A stretch of 6,908 bases of DNA. Source: Candidatus Binatia bacterium. Its GTDB lineage: Bacteria; Desulfobacterota_B; Binatia; UBA9968. The DNA lies in the NCBI GenBank assembly GCA_025922795.1, contig JAICHC010000151.1, forward strand, positions 1-6,908, given 5' to 3'. The notes beneath the pieces were generated by a model. The model saw only the letters and a list, made by a program, of their open reading frames with translations. It did not search any database and was not told the DNA's origin. Position numbers and translations under genes: made by a program. Shown in pieces: positions 1 through 6,769 of the stretch. Position 1 is the stretch's first letter. Each line of letters opens with the position of its first letter.

Positions 1-1727
1 AGCCGTACCGGCGGGCCGCCGCCGAGGACGGGCAAATCCACAAGCAGTAAATCGGCTGAACGGAGAGTGCCGAGCAGGCGCGGCTCAAGCATATTTGCCG
101 CCGTAGCATCGACGACAATAATTGAATTTCCCAGGCGAAAACGCGCGTCTTGGAGTCGCGCCTGTTTGCCGGCGAAGGCAATCTCGGCGCGCAGATTATC
201 GAGCCTGCGGCCGCCGGTTTTGGGTTTGACCACCGCATCGGCTAGCTTAAGCCAGCCTGTCAAGCTCCAATCTCGGTCGGGAGCGAAGCTCTTCACAAGG
301 GTCACATCAAAATCGACCTTGCCGGCGGGCGCCTCGAACATCGTCGAAGTGAAAAATCGGCCCCACGCCGGCAGCGAGCCGGCTTCATTGTGCAGTTTCA
401 ATTGGAGAAGCGGCCCGAGATCGTGATCGATGCTGCCGGAAAAAACCATCTTGTTGCCGCCGAGGACGAGCTCGGAATCATGAAAGCGCAGGCTTTGTTT
501 TGCTCTGGATATTCTCGCGCGAATCGCAGCGGGCGCATCAGGCGGCTTTTGAAACCATCCTTTGTACCGCAAATAGGCAGCGTCGGCGCGCACAAAGGCG
601 CCGAGACGCAGATTGTGCCAAGCCCCTTCGAAACGGCTGTAAACATCGACGTTGCCTTCGCTGATCAACTCGGGTGGCAGAATTCGCGCGAACCCTTTGA
701 CACTGCGTAGCCGGGCCAGCGGCAACTGCTCGACCTTCGCAGTTCCCTCGAGCTTAGCATCTTCCCAGGAGCGGCGCTCGGTAAAGTGCACGGAGCCGTC
801 GATGATTGCGTTGTATTCGGACGAGCCGAACAAGGGGACCTTCAAGGTGACGTTCTCGAGGCGTGGATGCTCCGGCGTGCCGCGCACCTGCGCCTGCAAC
901 GCCATCGGCCCGGTCACGTCGAGCTCACTGGGAATTTTATCCCTTAACACGGCGATGGCGCGGGCCACCACTGGAACATGGAGAGAATCGAACTGGATGC
1001 TCAGATCGACCCCGCGGTGAACCCAACTTTGGTTTTTTTCCGCGGGCGTGAGCCGTCCATCGATGCGCACGTCCTGGCCAAGTCCCTCGGTCAGCGAGGC
1101 GGTGATCTGAATCTTGGTGGTTTTATCAATCTCGAACCCTCGGACGCTCATCATGACATCGTCGATGTGCAGCTCCGCCGGTTGTGTGATGGATCGATCA
1201 ACATAATCGACGCGCCCCTGTCGGATCCGAACTTCATCGATGGCGAAGCTTACGGGGAACTGTTGCCGCTCGGGCGCCGCGGAAGTTCCAGGCGGTCGTA
1301 GGCGAGGAAACTTCCGTAACTCAGTTTTTCGGTTGACCAGAGCGGTGAGATTCAACAGTCCGGTTTCGTCGGTAATAATCTGGAAATCCGGTTCATTGAA
1401 CGTCAAAGACGTGATCACGAGCCGGCGCCGCCACAGCAGATTCCACAAGCTGACGCCGAGCACGAGCTCGCGTGCCCGCACCGCCGGCGTTGCCGCGAAA
1501 CGCGGGTCGTCGGCGATGCGAAACTCTTTGGCCGCAAAGCCGGGCCGGCCCAGCAAATTGACTTCCAGCCGATCGAATTTGACATCCTGACCGAGAACTT
1601 TTTGCAATTCCTGGTTTACCTGATCACGGTGTTTTGTGACCAGCAGATTGAAAGATTCGAGCAGTCCGGCGGTGACGATCACCGCGGCGGCGAGAATGAG
1701 CAAGATGATCTTTCGCGGGCTTTTCAT
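1..1727 (-). CDS. AsmA-family inner-membrane-anchored protein (C-terminus cut by window edge)
   Basis: The minus-strand frame from the ATG at 1727 stays open for 575 codons to the left edge, so the C-terminus is missing. The product begins with a short basic stretch (MKSPRK) and one hydrophobic segment at about residues 7-24, a signal anchor. The following pattern is typical of AsmA/YhdP-like proteins: a lysine-, glutamine- and leucine-rich amphipathic stretch with QDVKFDRLEVNLLGRPGF at about residues 48-64, then long alternating beta-strand-like blocks. No enzyme motif is visible. AsmA-like proteins span the periplasm and are thought to help move lipids between the inner and outer membranes; that role here is inference from the family. 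The start is fixed, because an in-frame TAG lies five codons upstream with no other start codon between. The ribosome site is weak. It lies 320 bp downstream of the thiolase gene on the same strand, with a repeat between, so it is probably a separate unit. Family membership is fairly sure; the subfamily is not. Confidence 0.8.
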   Translation of the reverse strand, partial: MKSPRKIILLILAAAVIVTAGLLESFNLLVTKHRDQVNQELQKVLGQDVKFDRLEVNLLGRPGFAAKEFRIADDPRFAATPAVRARELVLGVSLWNLLWRRRLVITSLTFNEPDFQIITDETGLLNLTALVNRKTELRKFPRLRPPGTSAAPERQQFPVSFAIDEVRIRQGRVDYVDRSITQPAELHIDDVMMSVRGFEIDKTTKIQITASLTEGLGQDVRIDGRLTPAEKNQSWVHRGVDLSIQFDSLHVPVVARAIAVLRDKIPSELDVTGPMALQAQVRGTPEHPRLENVTLKVPLFGSSEYNAIIDGSVHFTERRSWEDAKLEGTAKVEQLPLARLRSVKGFARILPPELISEGNVDVYSRFEGAWHNLRLGAFVRADAAYLRYKGWFQKPPDAPAAIRARISRAKQSLRFHDSELVLGGNKMVFSGSIDHDLGPLLQLKLHNEAGSLPAWGRFFTSTMFEAPAGKVDFDVTLVKSFAPDRDWSLTGWLKLADAVVKPKTGGRRLDNLRAEIAFAGKQARLQDARFRLGNSIIVVDATAANMLEPRLLGTLRSADLLLVDLPVLGGGPPVR

Positions 1728-2047
1728 TGCGCCAGCTGACTAACAGACTGTTGAAAAGGACTCAGCTCGCTTGATGTTGGGAGTACTGAAGTGGTGGAGT
1801 GTTGGAGTCATGGCAAGCCCGAATATGTTTCTTCTAATCCAGCACGCCATTTCGTTACTCCACCATTAAAAAAACTTTGTGAACCGCCGGCAATCAGAGT
1901 CTTTCAACACCGAGGAGCTAGAAGGAATCTGTTGAGGTCTTAGGATCAGTTGCCGATCTCGATCGTGGAGTGGGGCCGGTGGCAGTTATTCAGCAGCGGC
2001 TTTTGGCAGCGCCGCTCTTGGCGCGCCGTACCGATGCTTGTGACCTC
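1728..2047. other. Non-coding region between thiolase and AsmA-like genes
   Basis: No convincing gene lies in these 320 bases. The left half holds the MITE-like inverted repeat described separately. The right half has a small hairpin at 1995-2016 (AGCGGC and GCCGCT arms around a 10-base loop), just past the thiolase stop on the minus strand. It lacks a following U-tract, so I do not call it an intrinsic terminator. I see no clear promoter for the AsmA-like gene. Confidence 0.6.
1749..1909. repeat. MITE-like imperfect nested inverted repeat
   Basis: The left end TGTTGAAAAGGACTC (1749-1763) is matched in inverted orientation by GAGTCTTTCAACA (1897-1909), differing by two extra bases on the left. 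Inside, TGGTGGAGT (1792-1800) is inverted at 1857-1865 (ACTCCACCA), and ATGGC (1810-1814) is inverted at 1846-1850, in the order expected for nested arms. The whole is about 160 bp and non-coding, which suggests a small non-autonomous element or a decayed insertion. I see no clear target-site duplication and no transposase. It sits about 20 bp upstream of the AsmA-like start codon and could affect that gene's expression; this is inference. Confidence 0.5.
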
Positions 2048-3250
2048 TTACGGAATTCTTTCGACAATGGTCGCAATACCTTGGCCGACGCCGATGCACA
2101 TGGTCGCCAGACCATAGCGGCTACCGCGCCGGTTCATTTCGTGGATCAACGTCGTCATGATGCGTGCGCCGCTGCAGCCGAGCGGATGTCCGAGGGCGAT
2201 GGCGCCGCCGTTGACGTTGAGCTTATTCAAGTCGATGCCCAGCTCGCGCGCACAGGCGAGCACTTGGGAGGCGAATGCCTCGTTGATCTCGACCAGATCG
2301 ATTCGATCGGCCGTTAACCCGGCGCGCTTGAGCGCTTTCTCGGAAGCCGGAATGGGTCCGATGCCCATGTAGTTGGGATGGACTCCGGCGGCGGCGGAAG
2401 CGACGATGCGCGCCCGCGGTTTCAATTTCAGTTGCTGGGCTTTTTGCGGCGTTGTAATCAGCAGAGCGGCGGCGCCGTCTGAGAGCGGCGAAGAGTTGCC
2501 CGCGGTCACGGTGCCGCCTTTCTTGAACGACGGTTGCAGTCCGGCGAGGATCTCCAAAGAAGTATCGGCACGCGGTCCTTCGTCTTTGTCATGGACCAGC
2601 GGGGCTCCCTTACGCTGCGGAATTTCAACCGGAATAATTTCGTCTTTGAGCCGTCCTTCTTTTTGCGCCTGCAGTGCTTTTTGGTGGCTGGCGAGGGCTA
2701 GCCTGTCCTGATCCTCCCGACTGATGTGATATTTGTCGGCGACGTTTTCCGCGGTCTCACCGTTGTTAATCAGCGAATAGAGTTCGGCCATACGCTTATT
2801 TGGAAAGCGCCACCCCAAGGAGCTGTCATACATTTGCACATCACCGCGTTGAAACGCGTTGGACGGTTTGGCCATCACCCACGGCCCACGCGTCATGCTC
2901 TCGACGCCGCCGGCGACGAACAGATCGCCGTGATCGGTCTCGACCGCGCGGCCGGCCTGGTTGATCGCTTCAAGCCCGGAGCCGCACAGGCGGTTCACCG
3001 TCGCTCCGGGAATCGTGTACGGCAATCCAGCGAGCAATGATGCGTTGCGCGCGACGTTGCGCGAGTCTTCACCGGCCTGATTGGTGCAGCCGAAATAGAC
3101 ATCTTCAATTTCTTCTTTGTTGATGCCGGTCTTTTCGACCAACTTGGCAATAACATACGCGGCCAGATCGTCGGTGCGAAGATCTTTTAATATGCCGCTA
3201 TGGCGGCCCATGGGCGTGCGCACGGCTTCGACAATCACGGCTTCTCTCAT
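2048..3250 (-). CDS. paaJ: Acetyl-CoA acyltransferase, PaaJ-like (beta-ketoadipyl-CoA thiolase type)
   Basis: This 400-residue protein has the usual length of a degradative thiolase. The nucleophilic cysteine is Cys89 in NRLCGSG, the NEAF motif has Asn323, the active-site histidine is His355 in GGAIALGHPLG, and the second catalytic cysteine is Cys385 in CIGVGQG. It would cleave a 3-oxoacyl-CoA with CoA to give acetyl-CoA and a shortened acyl-CoA. Resemblance to E. coli PaaJ, as I remember it, is marked in GCTNQAGEDSRNVAR (54-68), LGWRF (145-149), ETAENVA (165-171) and ISREDQD (176-182). This suggests 3-oxoadipyl-CoA and dehydroadipyl-CoA substrates. The 240-262 stretch (GGTVTAGNSSPLSDGAAA) is common to thiolases and adds no specificity. 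The start overlaps the upstream stop by ATGA and has a good ribosome site. It is the last gene of the run. Thiolase function is nearly certain; PaaJ specificity is likely. Confidence 0.93.
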   Translation of the reverse strand: MREAVIVEAVRTPMGRHSGILKDLRTDDLAAYVIAKLVEKTGINKEEIEDVYFGCTNQAGEDSRNVARNASLLAGLPYTIPGATVNRLCGSGLEAINQAGRAVETDHGDLFVAGGVESMTRGPWVMAKPSNAFQRGDVQMYDSSLGWRFPNKRMAELYSLINNGETAENVADKYHISREDQDRLALASHQKALQAQKEGRLKDEIIPVEIPQRKGAPLVHDKDEGPRADTSLEILAGLQPSFKKGGTVTAGNSSPLSDGAAALLITTPQKAQQLKLKPRARIVASAAAGVHPNYMGIGPIPASEKALKRAGLTADRIDLVEINEAFASQVLACARELGIDLNKLNVNGGAIALGHPLGCSGARIMTTLIHEMNRRGSRYGLATMCIGVGQGIATIVERIP

Positions 3251-3993
3251 CGCTTCACCTGTCCTTCGTGATAGGAATAAAATCCTCGGCCGCTAGTTTC
3301 GCCGAGGAAGCCTGCAGTGACGAGCTTCTTGAGCAGCGCCGCCGGCCGATAACGGTCGTCGCCGGTCTCGTGCTCTAAACCCTCGAGCACGGCAAGAACC
3401 TCTTCCAGCCCGATTTGATCGGCCCAGCGCAACGGTCCCTGGGGATAGTTGACGCCGAGCCGCATGGCGATATCGATTTCCTCGGCACGGGCAACGCCTT
3501 CTTCAAGGCTGCGCGCCGCTTCGTTGATGATCAAACTCAAAATCCGCGGAAAGGTAAGCCCGGCCGTGTCTTTGACGCGGACGGTTTCCTTACCAAGCGA
3601 TTTAAACAATTGCTCGGCTTGTTCCAGGGATGTTTCGGCCGTCTTCAGGCCGGGGGCCAATTCAACCAGCTTGCGATCTTTGAGCGGGAAAAAAGTGGCA
3701 AAGCCGACGATCCGTTCCGGTTTTTTGACCCAGGAGGCCAGCTGGGTAGTAGCAAAACGCAAGCACGACGAGATAATCACCGAAGACGGCGGCAAGGCGG
3801 CATCGAGCCGCTGGAGCAAGGCGCGTTTGTTCTCTTCATCACCGCTCCCCGTATCAATAACGTAATTGATTGTCTTTGCCGGTTCGGCGGTATCGCTGAG
3901 CAGCGTTCCCTCCGCGCCCTTTTCACGGCTGATCGCGAGCAGCTCTTCGGCGAGGCGATTAGTGCCGATGATCGCGAGACTACTTTTTGTCAT
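3247..3993 (-). CDS. Degenerate 3-hydroxyacyl-CoA dehydrogenase-like protein matching the second domain of PaaH (probable pseudoenzyme)
   Basis: This 248-residue protein keeps the fold plan of a short 3-hydroxyacyl-CoA dehydrogenase but not its chemistry. The N-terminal strand SLAIIG leads into GTNRLA (10-15) where active enzymes have GxGxxG. Lined up on the neighbouring dehydrogenase by spacing, catalytic Ser, His and Asn become Leu78, Ala99 and Pro149, while Glu111 is retained. The region from about 153 to 224 ([31 protein letters not shown]) closely matches the C-terminal part of E. coli PaaH as I recall it. It is therefore best read as the second PaaH domain carried as a separate subunit. 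It overlaps the PaaH-like gene by 14 bases and the thiolase gene by 4. No ribosome site precedes its ATG, so translation is probably coupled to the gene before. A structural, substrate-binding or scaffolding role is inference; residual activity seems unlikely. Confidence 0.88.
   Translation of the reverse strand: MTKSSLAIIGTNRLAEELLAISREKGAEGTLLSDTAEPAKTINYVIDTGSGDEENKRALLQRLDAALPPSSVIISSCLRFATTQLASWVKKPERIVGFATFFPLKDRKLVELAPGLKTAETSLEQAEQLFKSLGKETVRVKDTAGLTFPRILSLIINEAARSLEEGVARAEEIDIAMRLGVNYPQGPLRWADQIGLEEVLAVLEGLEHETGDDRYRPAALLKKLVTAGFLGETSGRGFYSYHEGQVKR
3256..3260 (-). promoter_or_regulatory. Ribosome binding site of the thiolase gene
   Basis: AGGTG on the minus strand lies five bases before the ATG at 3250, inside the end of the preceding gene. 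It supports this start and independent initiation in addition to coupling through the ATGA overlap. Confidence 0.6.
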
Positions 3994-4846
3994 AAGTATA
4001 AAAACCGCGGCCGGTTTTGCGTCCCAGGTTGCCGCCCATCACCATGCGTTGTTGGACCGGGCTCGGGCGAAACCGCGGATCTTCGAAAAATGAGCGGTAG
4101 AGCGACTCGGTGGCGGCGAAGTTAATGTCGTTGCCGATCAAGTCCATCAGCTCGAATGGACCCATGCGAAAATTGCCCGCTTCCTTCATGATTCGATCAA
4201 TGGTTTCGACCGACGCGCCGCCGTCGCCCAGAATGCGCAGTCCCTCGTTATAAAACGGCCGCGCAACCCGGTTGACGATAAATCCCGGCGTGTCCTTGGC
4301 GCGCGCCGGAGTTTTGCCCATGCGGCGCATAAGTGCGGTCGCCGTTTCAATCGTCGTTTCGGTGGTCCGATCACCTTGAATCACTTCCACCAGCGCCATC
4401 AGCGGCGGCGGATTAAAAAAGTGCAAACCCAAGACGCGCTCCTGATGCTGCGTACCGGCGGCGATGGCGGTGACACTGAAGGAAGAAGTGTTGCTGGCCA
4501 AAAGCGTCTCGCGGGCGCAGATCGAGTCGAGTTGTTTGAAAATATCGCGCTTAAGGTCGAGTTTTTCAGGCGCCGCCTCGATGACCAATGCAGCGCCTCG
4601 GCAATCTTCCAGCTGGGTCGAGGTGCTGAAGCGGCCGAGGATCTCTTGTTCCTGCTCAGCGCTGAGCTTGCCGCGCTCGCGACTGCCTTTGAGAAAATTG
4701 CGTACCCGATCCACGCCTGCGTCGATGAACTCCTGCTGGACATCGTAAACAAGCGTCGCAAACCCGGCTTGAGCGGCGACTTGCGCAATACCTGCGCCCA
4801 TGGTGCCGGCACCGAGCACGGCGATCTTTTCCACTGGGGTGGCCAT
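3980..4846 (-). CDS. paaH: 3-hydroxyacyl-CoA dehydrogenase, PaaH-like, catalytic domain only
   Basis: This 288-residue protein is a single-unit NAD-dependent 3-hydroxyacyl-CoA dehydrogenase, oxidising the L-3-hydroxyacyl-CoA to the 3-oxo compound in the cytoplasm. The Rossmann glycine motif GAGTMG is at 12-17. The catalytic set is complete: Ser121 (SNTSS), His142 (LHFFNP), Glu154 (LVEV) and Asn192 (FIVNR), at the same spacings as in the mitochondrial enzyme. The C-terminal helical domain reads [20 protein letters not shown] (225-244) and [13 protein letters not shown] (254-266), wording I associate with PaaH/PaaC rather than short-chain Hbd enzymes. E. coli PaaH is about 475 residues with a second domain. 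Here the protein ends at the natural domain end ([10 protein letters not shown]) and the second domain follows as its own gene. The start has only a weak GGAAA ribosome site. A 74-base gap with a hairpin separates it from the PaaG-like gene. In phenylacetate degradation it would act on 3-hydroxyadipyl-CoA. Confidence 0.93.
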   Translation of the reverse strand: MATPVEKIAVLGAGTMGAGIAQVAAQAGFATLVYDVQQEFIDAGVDRVRNFLKGSRERGKLSAEQEQEILGRFSTSTQLEDCRGAALVIEAAPEKLDLKRDIFKQLDSICARETLLASNTSSFSVTAIAAGTQHQERVLGLHFFNPPPLMALVEVIQGDRTTETTIETATALMRRMGKTPARAKDTPGFIVNRVARPFYNEGLRILGDGGASVETIDRIMKEAGNFRMGPFELMDLIGNDINFAATESLYRSFFEDPRFRPSPVQQRMVMGGNLGRKTGRGFYTYDKK

Positions 4847-4874
4847 TATAATTTCCAGTCTGCTGTCTAGTGTC

Positions 4875-4899
4875 TCGCGTTTTGAGTCAAAACACGCGA
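4875..4899 (-). other. Hairpin in the only sizeable gap of the operon
   Basis: TCGCGTTTTG (4875-4884) pairs with CAAAA and CGCGA (4888-4892 and 4895-4899), giving ten base pairs with a two-base bulge and a three-base AGT loop. It lies between the PaaG-like stop and the PaaH-like start. No U-tract follows on the minus strand, so it is not an ordinary intrinsic terminator. It could be an mRNA processing or stability element, or a chance or repeat-derived palindrome. Confidence 0.45.
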
Positions 4900-4920
4900 C
4901 CGCAAACCTCAGACGTTAGA

Positions 4921-5700
4921 CTATTTACCGGTAAACACCGGTGTTCTTTTTTCTAAGAAAGCTTTCACGCCCTCGTCATAGTCGAAACTTCTACCGGCGA
5001 TCTCCTGCAAGTGCGCTTCGTATTCGAGATCGTTTTCCAGGTTCGCGAAATTGGCATGATTGACGGCGCGTTTAATCAGGCCGACGCCGCGCGGCGCGCG
5101 CGCGACCTGCTCCGCAATGGCACGCGCCGAGGAGGCGAATTCCGCTGCAGGGAAAACCCGCGCCACCAATCCAATGCGCTGCGCTTCCTTGGCGTCGACG
5201 GTGTCGCCGAGCAGGAGCAACTCCAGAGTTTTGCTGACACCAACAAGTCTGGGGAGGATGAAGCTGCCACCGGAGTCCGGCGCCAAGCCGACGCGAACGA
5301 AGGATTGGATGAACTTCGCGTCTTCCGAGGCCACGCGCAGATCGCAAGCCAGCGCGAGATTGCAGCCGGCGCCTGCGGCGACGCCATTGACCGCCGCGAT
5401 GACGATTTTCTCCATTTGCCGGATTTGCCGGATCATCGGATTGTATTTTTCGCGCAGCGACGCGCCCAGCGATCCTTTTTGCTCGGGTGTCCGTCCTTTC
5501 AAATCTTGCCCGGCGCAAAACGCCCGGCCGGCGCCGGTGATCATCAAGCAGCGCACTTGTTTGTCGCGTTCGCCGTCGCGCAGCGCGTCGAGGGTTTCCT
5601 GGTTCATCTGCGGCACGAAAGCGTTCAACGATTGCGGCCGATTGAGCGTGATTGTTGCGACGCCTTGATTCTTTTCGTAGAGGATCGTCTCTGGTGCCAC
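4921..5700 (-). CDS. paaG: PaaG-like enoyl-CoA hydratase/isomerase family protein (1,2-epoxyphenylacetyl-CoA isomerase type)
   Basis: This 259-residue crotonase-fold protein has the CoA and oxyanion segments FCAGQDL (61-67) and NGVAAGAGCNLAL (105-117). The two hydratase glutamates are absent, replaced by Asn114 and Phe134. Instead it has Asp142 in GLAPDSGG, the single acidic residue typical of isomerases such as PaaG. Further PaaG-like stretches are YNPMIRQ (86-92), GLIKRAVN (207-214) and AGRSFDYDEGVKAFL (235-249), with the FTGK ending. PaaG converts ring 1,2-epoxyphenylacetyl-CoA to oxepin-CoA and also shifts double bonds in a later dehydroadipyl-CoA step; transfer of that role here is inference. 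The start is a GTG. It is the only plausible start: six sense codons upstream is the stop of the preceding gene in the same frame, and AGGA sits eight bases before the GTG. It lies 18 bp after the PaaF-like gene and is clearly co-transcribed. Confidence 0.92.
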   Translation of the reverse strand: MAPETILYEKNQGVATITLNRPQSLNAFVPQMNQETLDALRDGERDKQVRCLMITGAGRAFCAGQDLKGRTPEQKGSLGASLREKYNPMIRQIRQMEKIVIAAVNGVAAGAGCNLALACDLRVASEDAKFIQSFVRVGLAPDSGGSFILPRLVGVSKTLELLLLGDTVDAKEAQRIGLVARVFPAAEFASSARAIAEQVARAPRGVGLIKRAVNHANFANLENDLEYEAHLQEIAGRSFDYDEGVKAFLEKRTPVFTGK

Positions 5701-5708
5701 AAGTAGGA

Positions 5709-5712
5709 TCCT
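5709..5712 (-). promoter_or_regulatory. Ribosome binding site deciding the GTG start of the PaaG-like gene
   Basis: AGGA on the minus strand, eight bases before the GTG at 5700. No ATG exists between the upstream in-frame stop and the conserved crotonase N-terminus, so this site selects the GTG. Confidence 0.55.
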
Positions 5713-5718
5713 GCTTTG

Positions 5719-6492
5719 CTATTTGCCTTTAAACTCGGGTTTGCGCTTTTCGAGAAAGGCCTTCATTCCTTCGACGCGGTCTTGGGAGGCGAATAGCAAA
5801 TAGAACGATTTGCGCTCGAACTCCAGTCCCTGGTCGAGAGCCGTGTTAGCCGCCTTGAGCACCGCCTCCTTCGCGGCTTTGATCGCGAGCGCGGGTTTGG
5901 CGGCGATCTTTCTCGCGATGTTTTTGGCCTCTTCCAAAAACAATTCGACTGGCACCACACGATTGACCAAACCCAATCGCTCCGCGTCCGCAGCGTTGAT
6001 GATATCGCCGGTCAAGACCATTTCCATGGCACGATGTTTGCCCACAAGATGAGTCAGTCTTTGCGTGCCGCCGCTGCCCGGAATGATGCCGAGATTGACT
6101 TCGGGCTGCCCAAAACGCGCGCTTTCCGAAGCGATGATAATGTCGCAGCTCATGGCCAACTCGCAGCCGCCGCCCAAGGCGAAGCCGCTGACCGCAGCGA
6201 TCACCGGTTTTGAGATGTTGTTAATCTGATCGCGGTAATTGAGCCGTTCCTGAATGCGATCGTCAAAAGGCCCGCGATCGGCCATTTCCTTAATATCGGC
6301 GCCCGCGGCAAACACTTTTTCGCCGCCCGTGACGATGATCACGCGGACTTCAAGGTCCCGATCGAGCTCCTGCATGGCCAGGCAAAGGTCTCTCACCAGC
6401 GCGTAGGAAAGCGCGTTCAAGGCCTGAGGTCGGTTCAAGGTTATGACCGCGATCGAGCCGTCTTTTTCGACGATAACAGTTTCGTAAGTCAT
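5719..6492 (-). CDS. paaF: Enoyl-CoA hydratase, PaaF-like
   Basis: This 257-residue protein is a standard short enoyl-CoA hydratase, adding water across the 2,3 double bond of an enoyl-CoA. Both catalytic glutamates are present and 20 residues apart: Glu111 in [12 protein letters not shown] and Glu131 in [16 protein letters not shown]. The oxyanion-hole segment [11 protein letters not shown] is at 61-71, and the protein ends in the usual KRKPEFKGK tail. General resemblance to PaaF is good, but this subfamily also includes generic crotonases, so specificity comes mainly from the neighbours. In the paa pathway it would hydrate 2,3-dehydroadipyl-CoA. The ATG is the first possible start, since an in-frame TAA lies five codons upstream. 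There is no recognisable ribosome site. It is the first gene of the five-gene minus-strand run and is divergent from the TetR-family regulator. Confidence 0.93.
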   Translation of the reverse strand: MTYETVIVEKDGSIAVITLNRPQALNALSYALVRDLCLAMQELDRDLEVRVIIVTGGEKVFAAGADIKEMADRGPFDDRIQERLNYRDQINNISKPVIAAVSGFALGGGCELAMSCDIIIASESARFGQPEVNLGIIPGSGGTQRLTHLVGKHRAMEMVLTGDIINAADAERLGLVNRVVPVELFLEEAKNIARKIAAKPALAIKAAKEAVLKAANTALDQGLEFERKSFYLLFASQDRVEGMKAFLEKRKPEFKGK

Positions 6493-6507
6493 GGCGCTTG
6501 AGCTTTA

Positions 6508-6536
6508 GGAATACACCATGGTCCGGAGTGATTCAA
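6508..6536 (-). promoter_or_regulatory. Weak candidate promoter for the paa-like operon
   Basis: On the minus strand, TTGAAT (6536-6531) and TATTCC (6513-6508, preceded by TG) are 17 bases apart. Transcription would begin around 6501, leaving a very short leader before the ATG at 6492, which lacks a ribosome site. The -10 match is poor, so this is tentative. Confidence 0.2.
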
Positions 6537-6600
6537 GGAAGTCTCGGTGAATGGAAGCATCCGAATAATCAAGAAAAACACTGATCTTGCGAAGATGCGC

Positions 6601-6712
6601 TGTCCCCGTAGCCAAAGCGGGGACAAGGTCCTTCGCTAGCGCTCGGGACGAGGGTGCGTCTGGCGGCAAGGAAAATAGGTCCTTCGCTGCGTGCTCAGGA
6701 CGGGGTGTCCCC
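6601..6712. repeat. Cluster of REP-like palindromic units
   Basis: Three kinds of hairpin follow one another. TGTCCCCG (6601-6608) pairs perfectly with CGGGGACA (6618-6625). AGGTCCTTCGCT occurs twice in direct orientation (6626-6637 and 6677-6688, 51 bp apart), and each copy continues into an imperfect complement ending in GGGAC (6645-6649) or AGGAC (6697-6701). GGGG and CCCC (6702-6705 and 6709-6712) flank TGT. This resembles bacterial extragenic palindromic repeats. A 72-codon open frame across 6505-6723 on the minus strand is built largely from these repeats and is not called as a gene. Confidence 0.55.
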
Positions 6713-6729
6713 AAGCGGCGCACGCTCGT

Positions 6730-6758
6730 TTGACAGCCCCAAACCTATTTGCAAATAT
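6730..6758 (+). promoter_or_regulatory. Candidate promoter of the TetR-family gene
   Basis: A perfect TTGACA -35 box (6730-6735) is followed after 17 bases by AAATAT (6753-6758), a poor -10. Transcription would begin near 6765, a few bases before the ATG at 6770, which has no ribosome site. That fits a leaderless or nearly leaderless message, but the -10 is weak. Confidence 0.35.
6746..6757. promoter_or_regulatory. 12-bp perfect palindrome, possible operator
   Basis: TATTTGCAAATA is a perfect palindrome overlapping the candidate -10 region of the regulator's promoter. TetR-family proteins commonly bind palindromes in divergent promoter regions, so it may be the site for self-repression and perhaps control of the divergent operon. 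It is shorter than many TetR operators, and no second copy was seen near the operon's start. Confidence 0.35.
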
Positions 6759-6769
6759 CCTCACTAGCC

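Noticed and set aside
67..1590. Series of plus-strand open frames across the left 1.6 kb
   Set aside because: All are opposite a single continuous minus-strand frame of 575 codons with a membrane anchor and AsmA-like pattern, which explains the region better.
1995..2016. Hairpin after the thiolase stop as an intrinsic terminator
   Set aside because: The stem is only six pairs with a ten-base loop, and no run of U follows on the minus strand.
1970..2317. Plus-strand open frame reaching from the intergenic region into the thiolase gene
   Set aside because: Most of it is antisense to the thiolase C-terminus, with no ribosome site or recognisable product.
3980..3993. Frameshift or sequencing error breaking a single PaaH gene
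   Set aside because: The first protein finishes at the usual dehydrogenase end (GRGFYTY) and the second begins with its own Rossmann first strand, so two separate coding units are the simpler reading.
3415..4125. Plus-strand open frame of 236 codons opposite the two dehydrogenase genes
   Set aside because: It lies wholly antisense to well-supported genes, and its product resembles no family I know. It reflects the codon bias of the opposite strand.
5011..5706. Plus-strand open frames of 202 and 231 codons opposite the PaaG-like gene
   Set aside because: They are antisense shadows of a clear crotonase-family gene, with low-complexity arginine- and alanine-rich or aspartate-rich products.
6505..6723. 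72-codon minus-strand open frame upstream of the PaaF-like gene
   Set aside because: Its N-terminal half is a translation of the REP-like repeats, it has no ribosome site and no recognisable family, and it ends just before the hydratase start. Coding potential is not supported.
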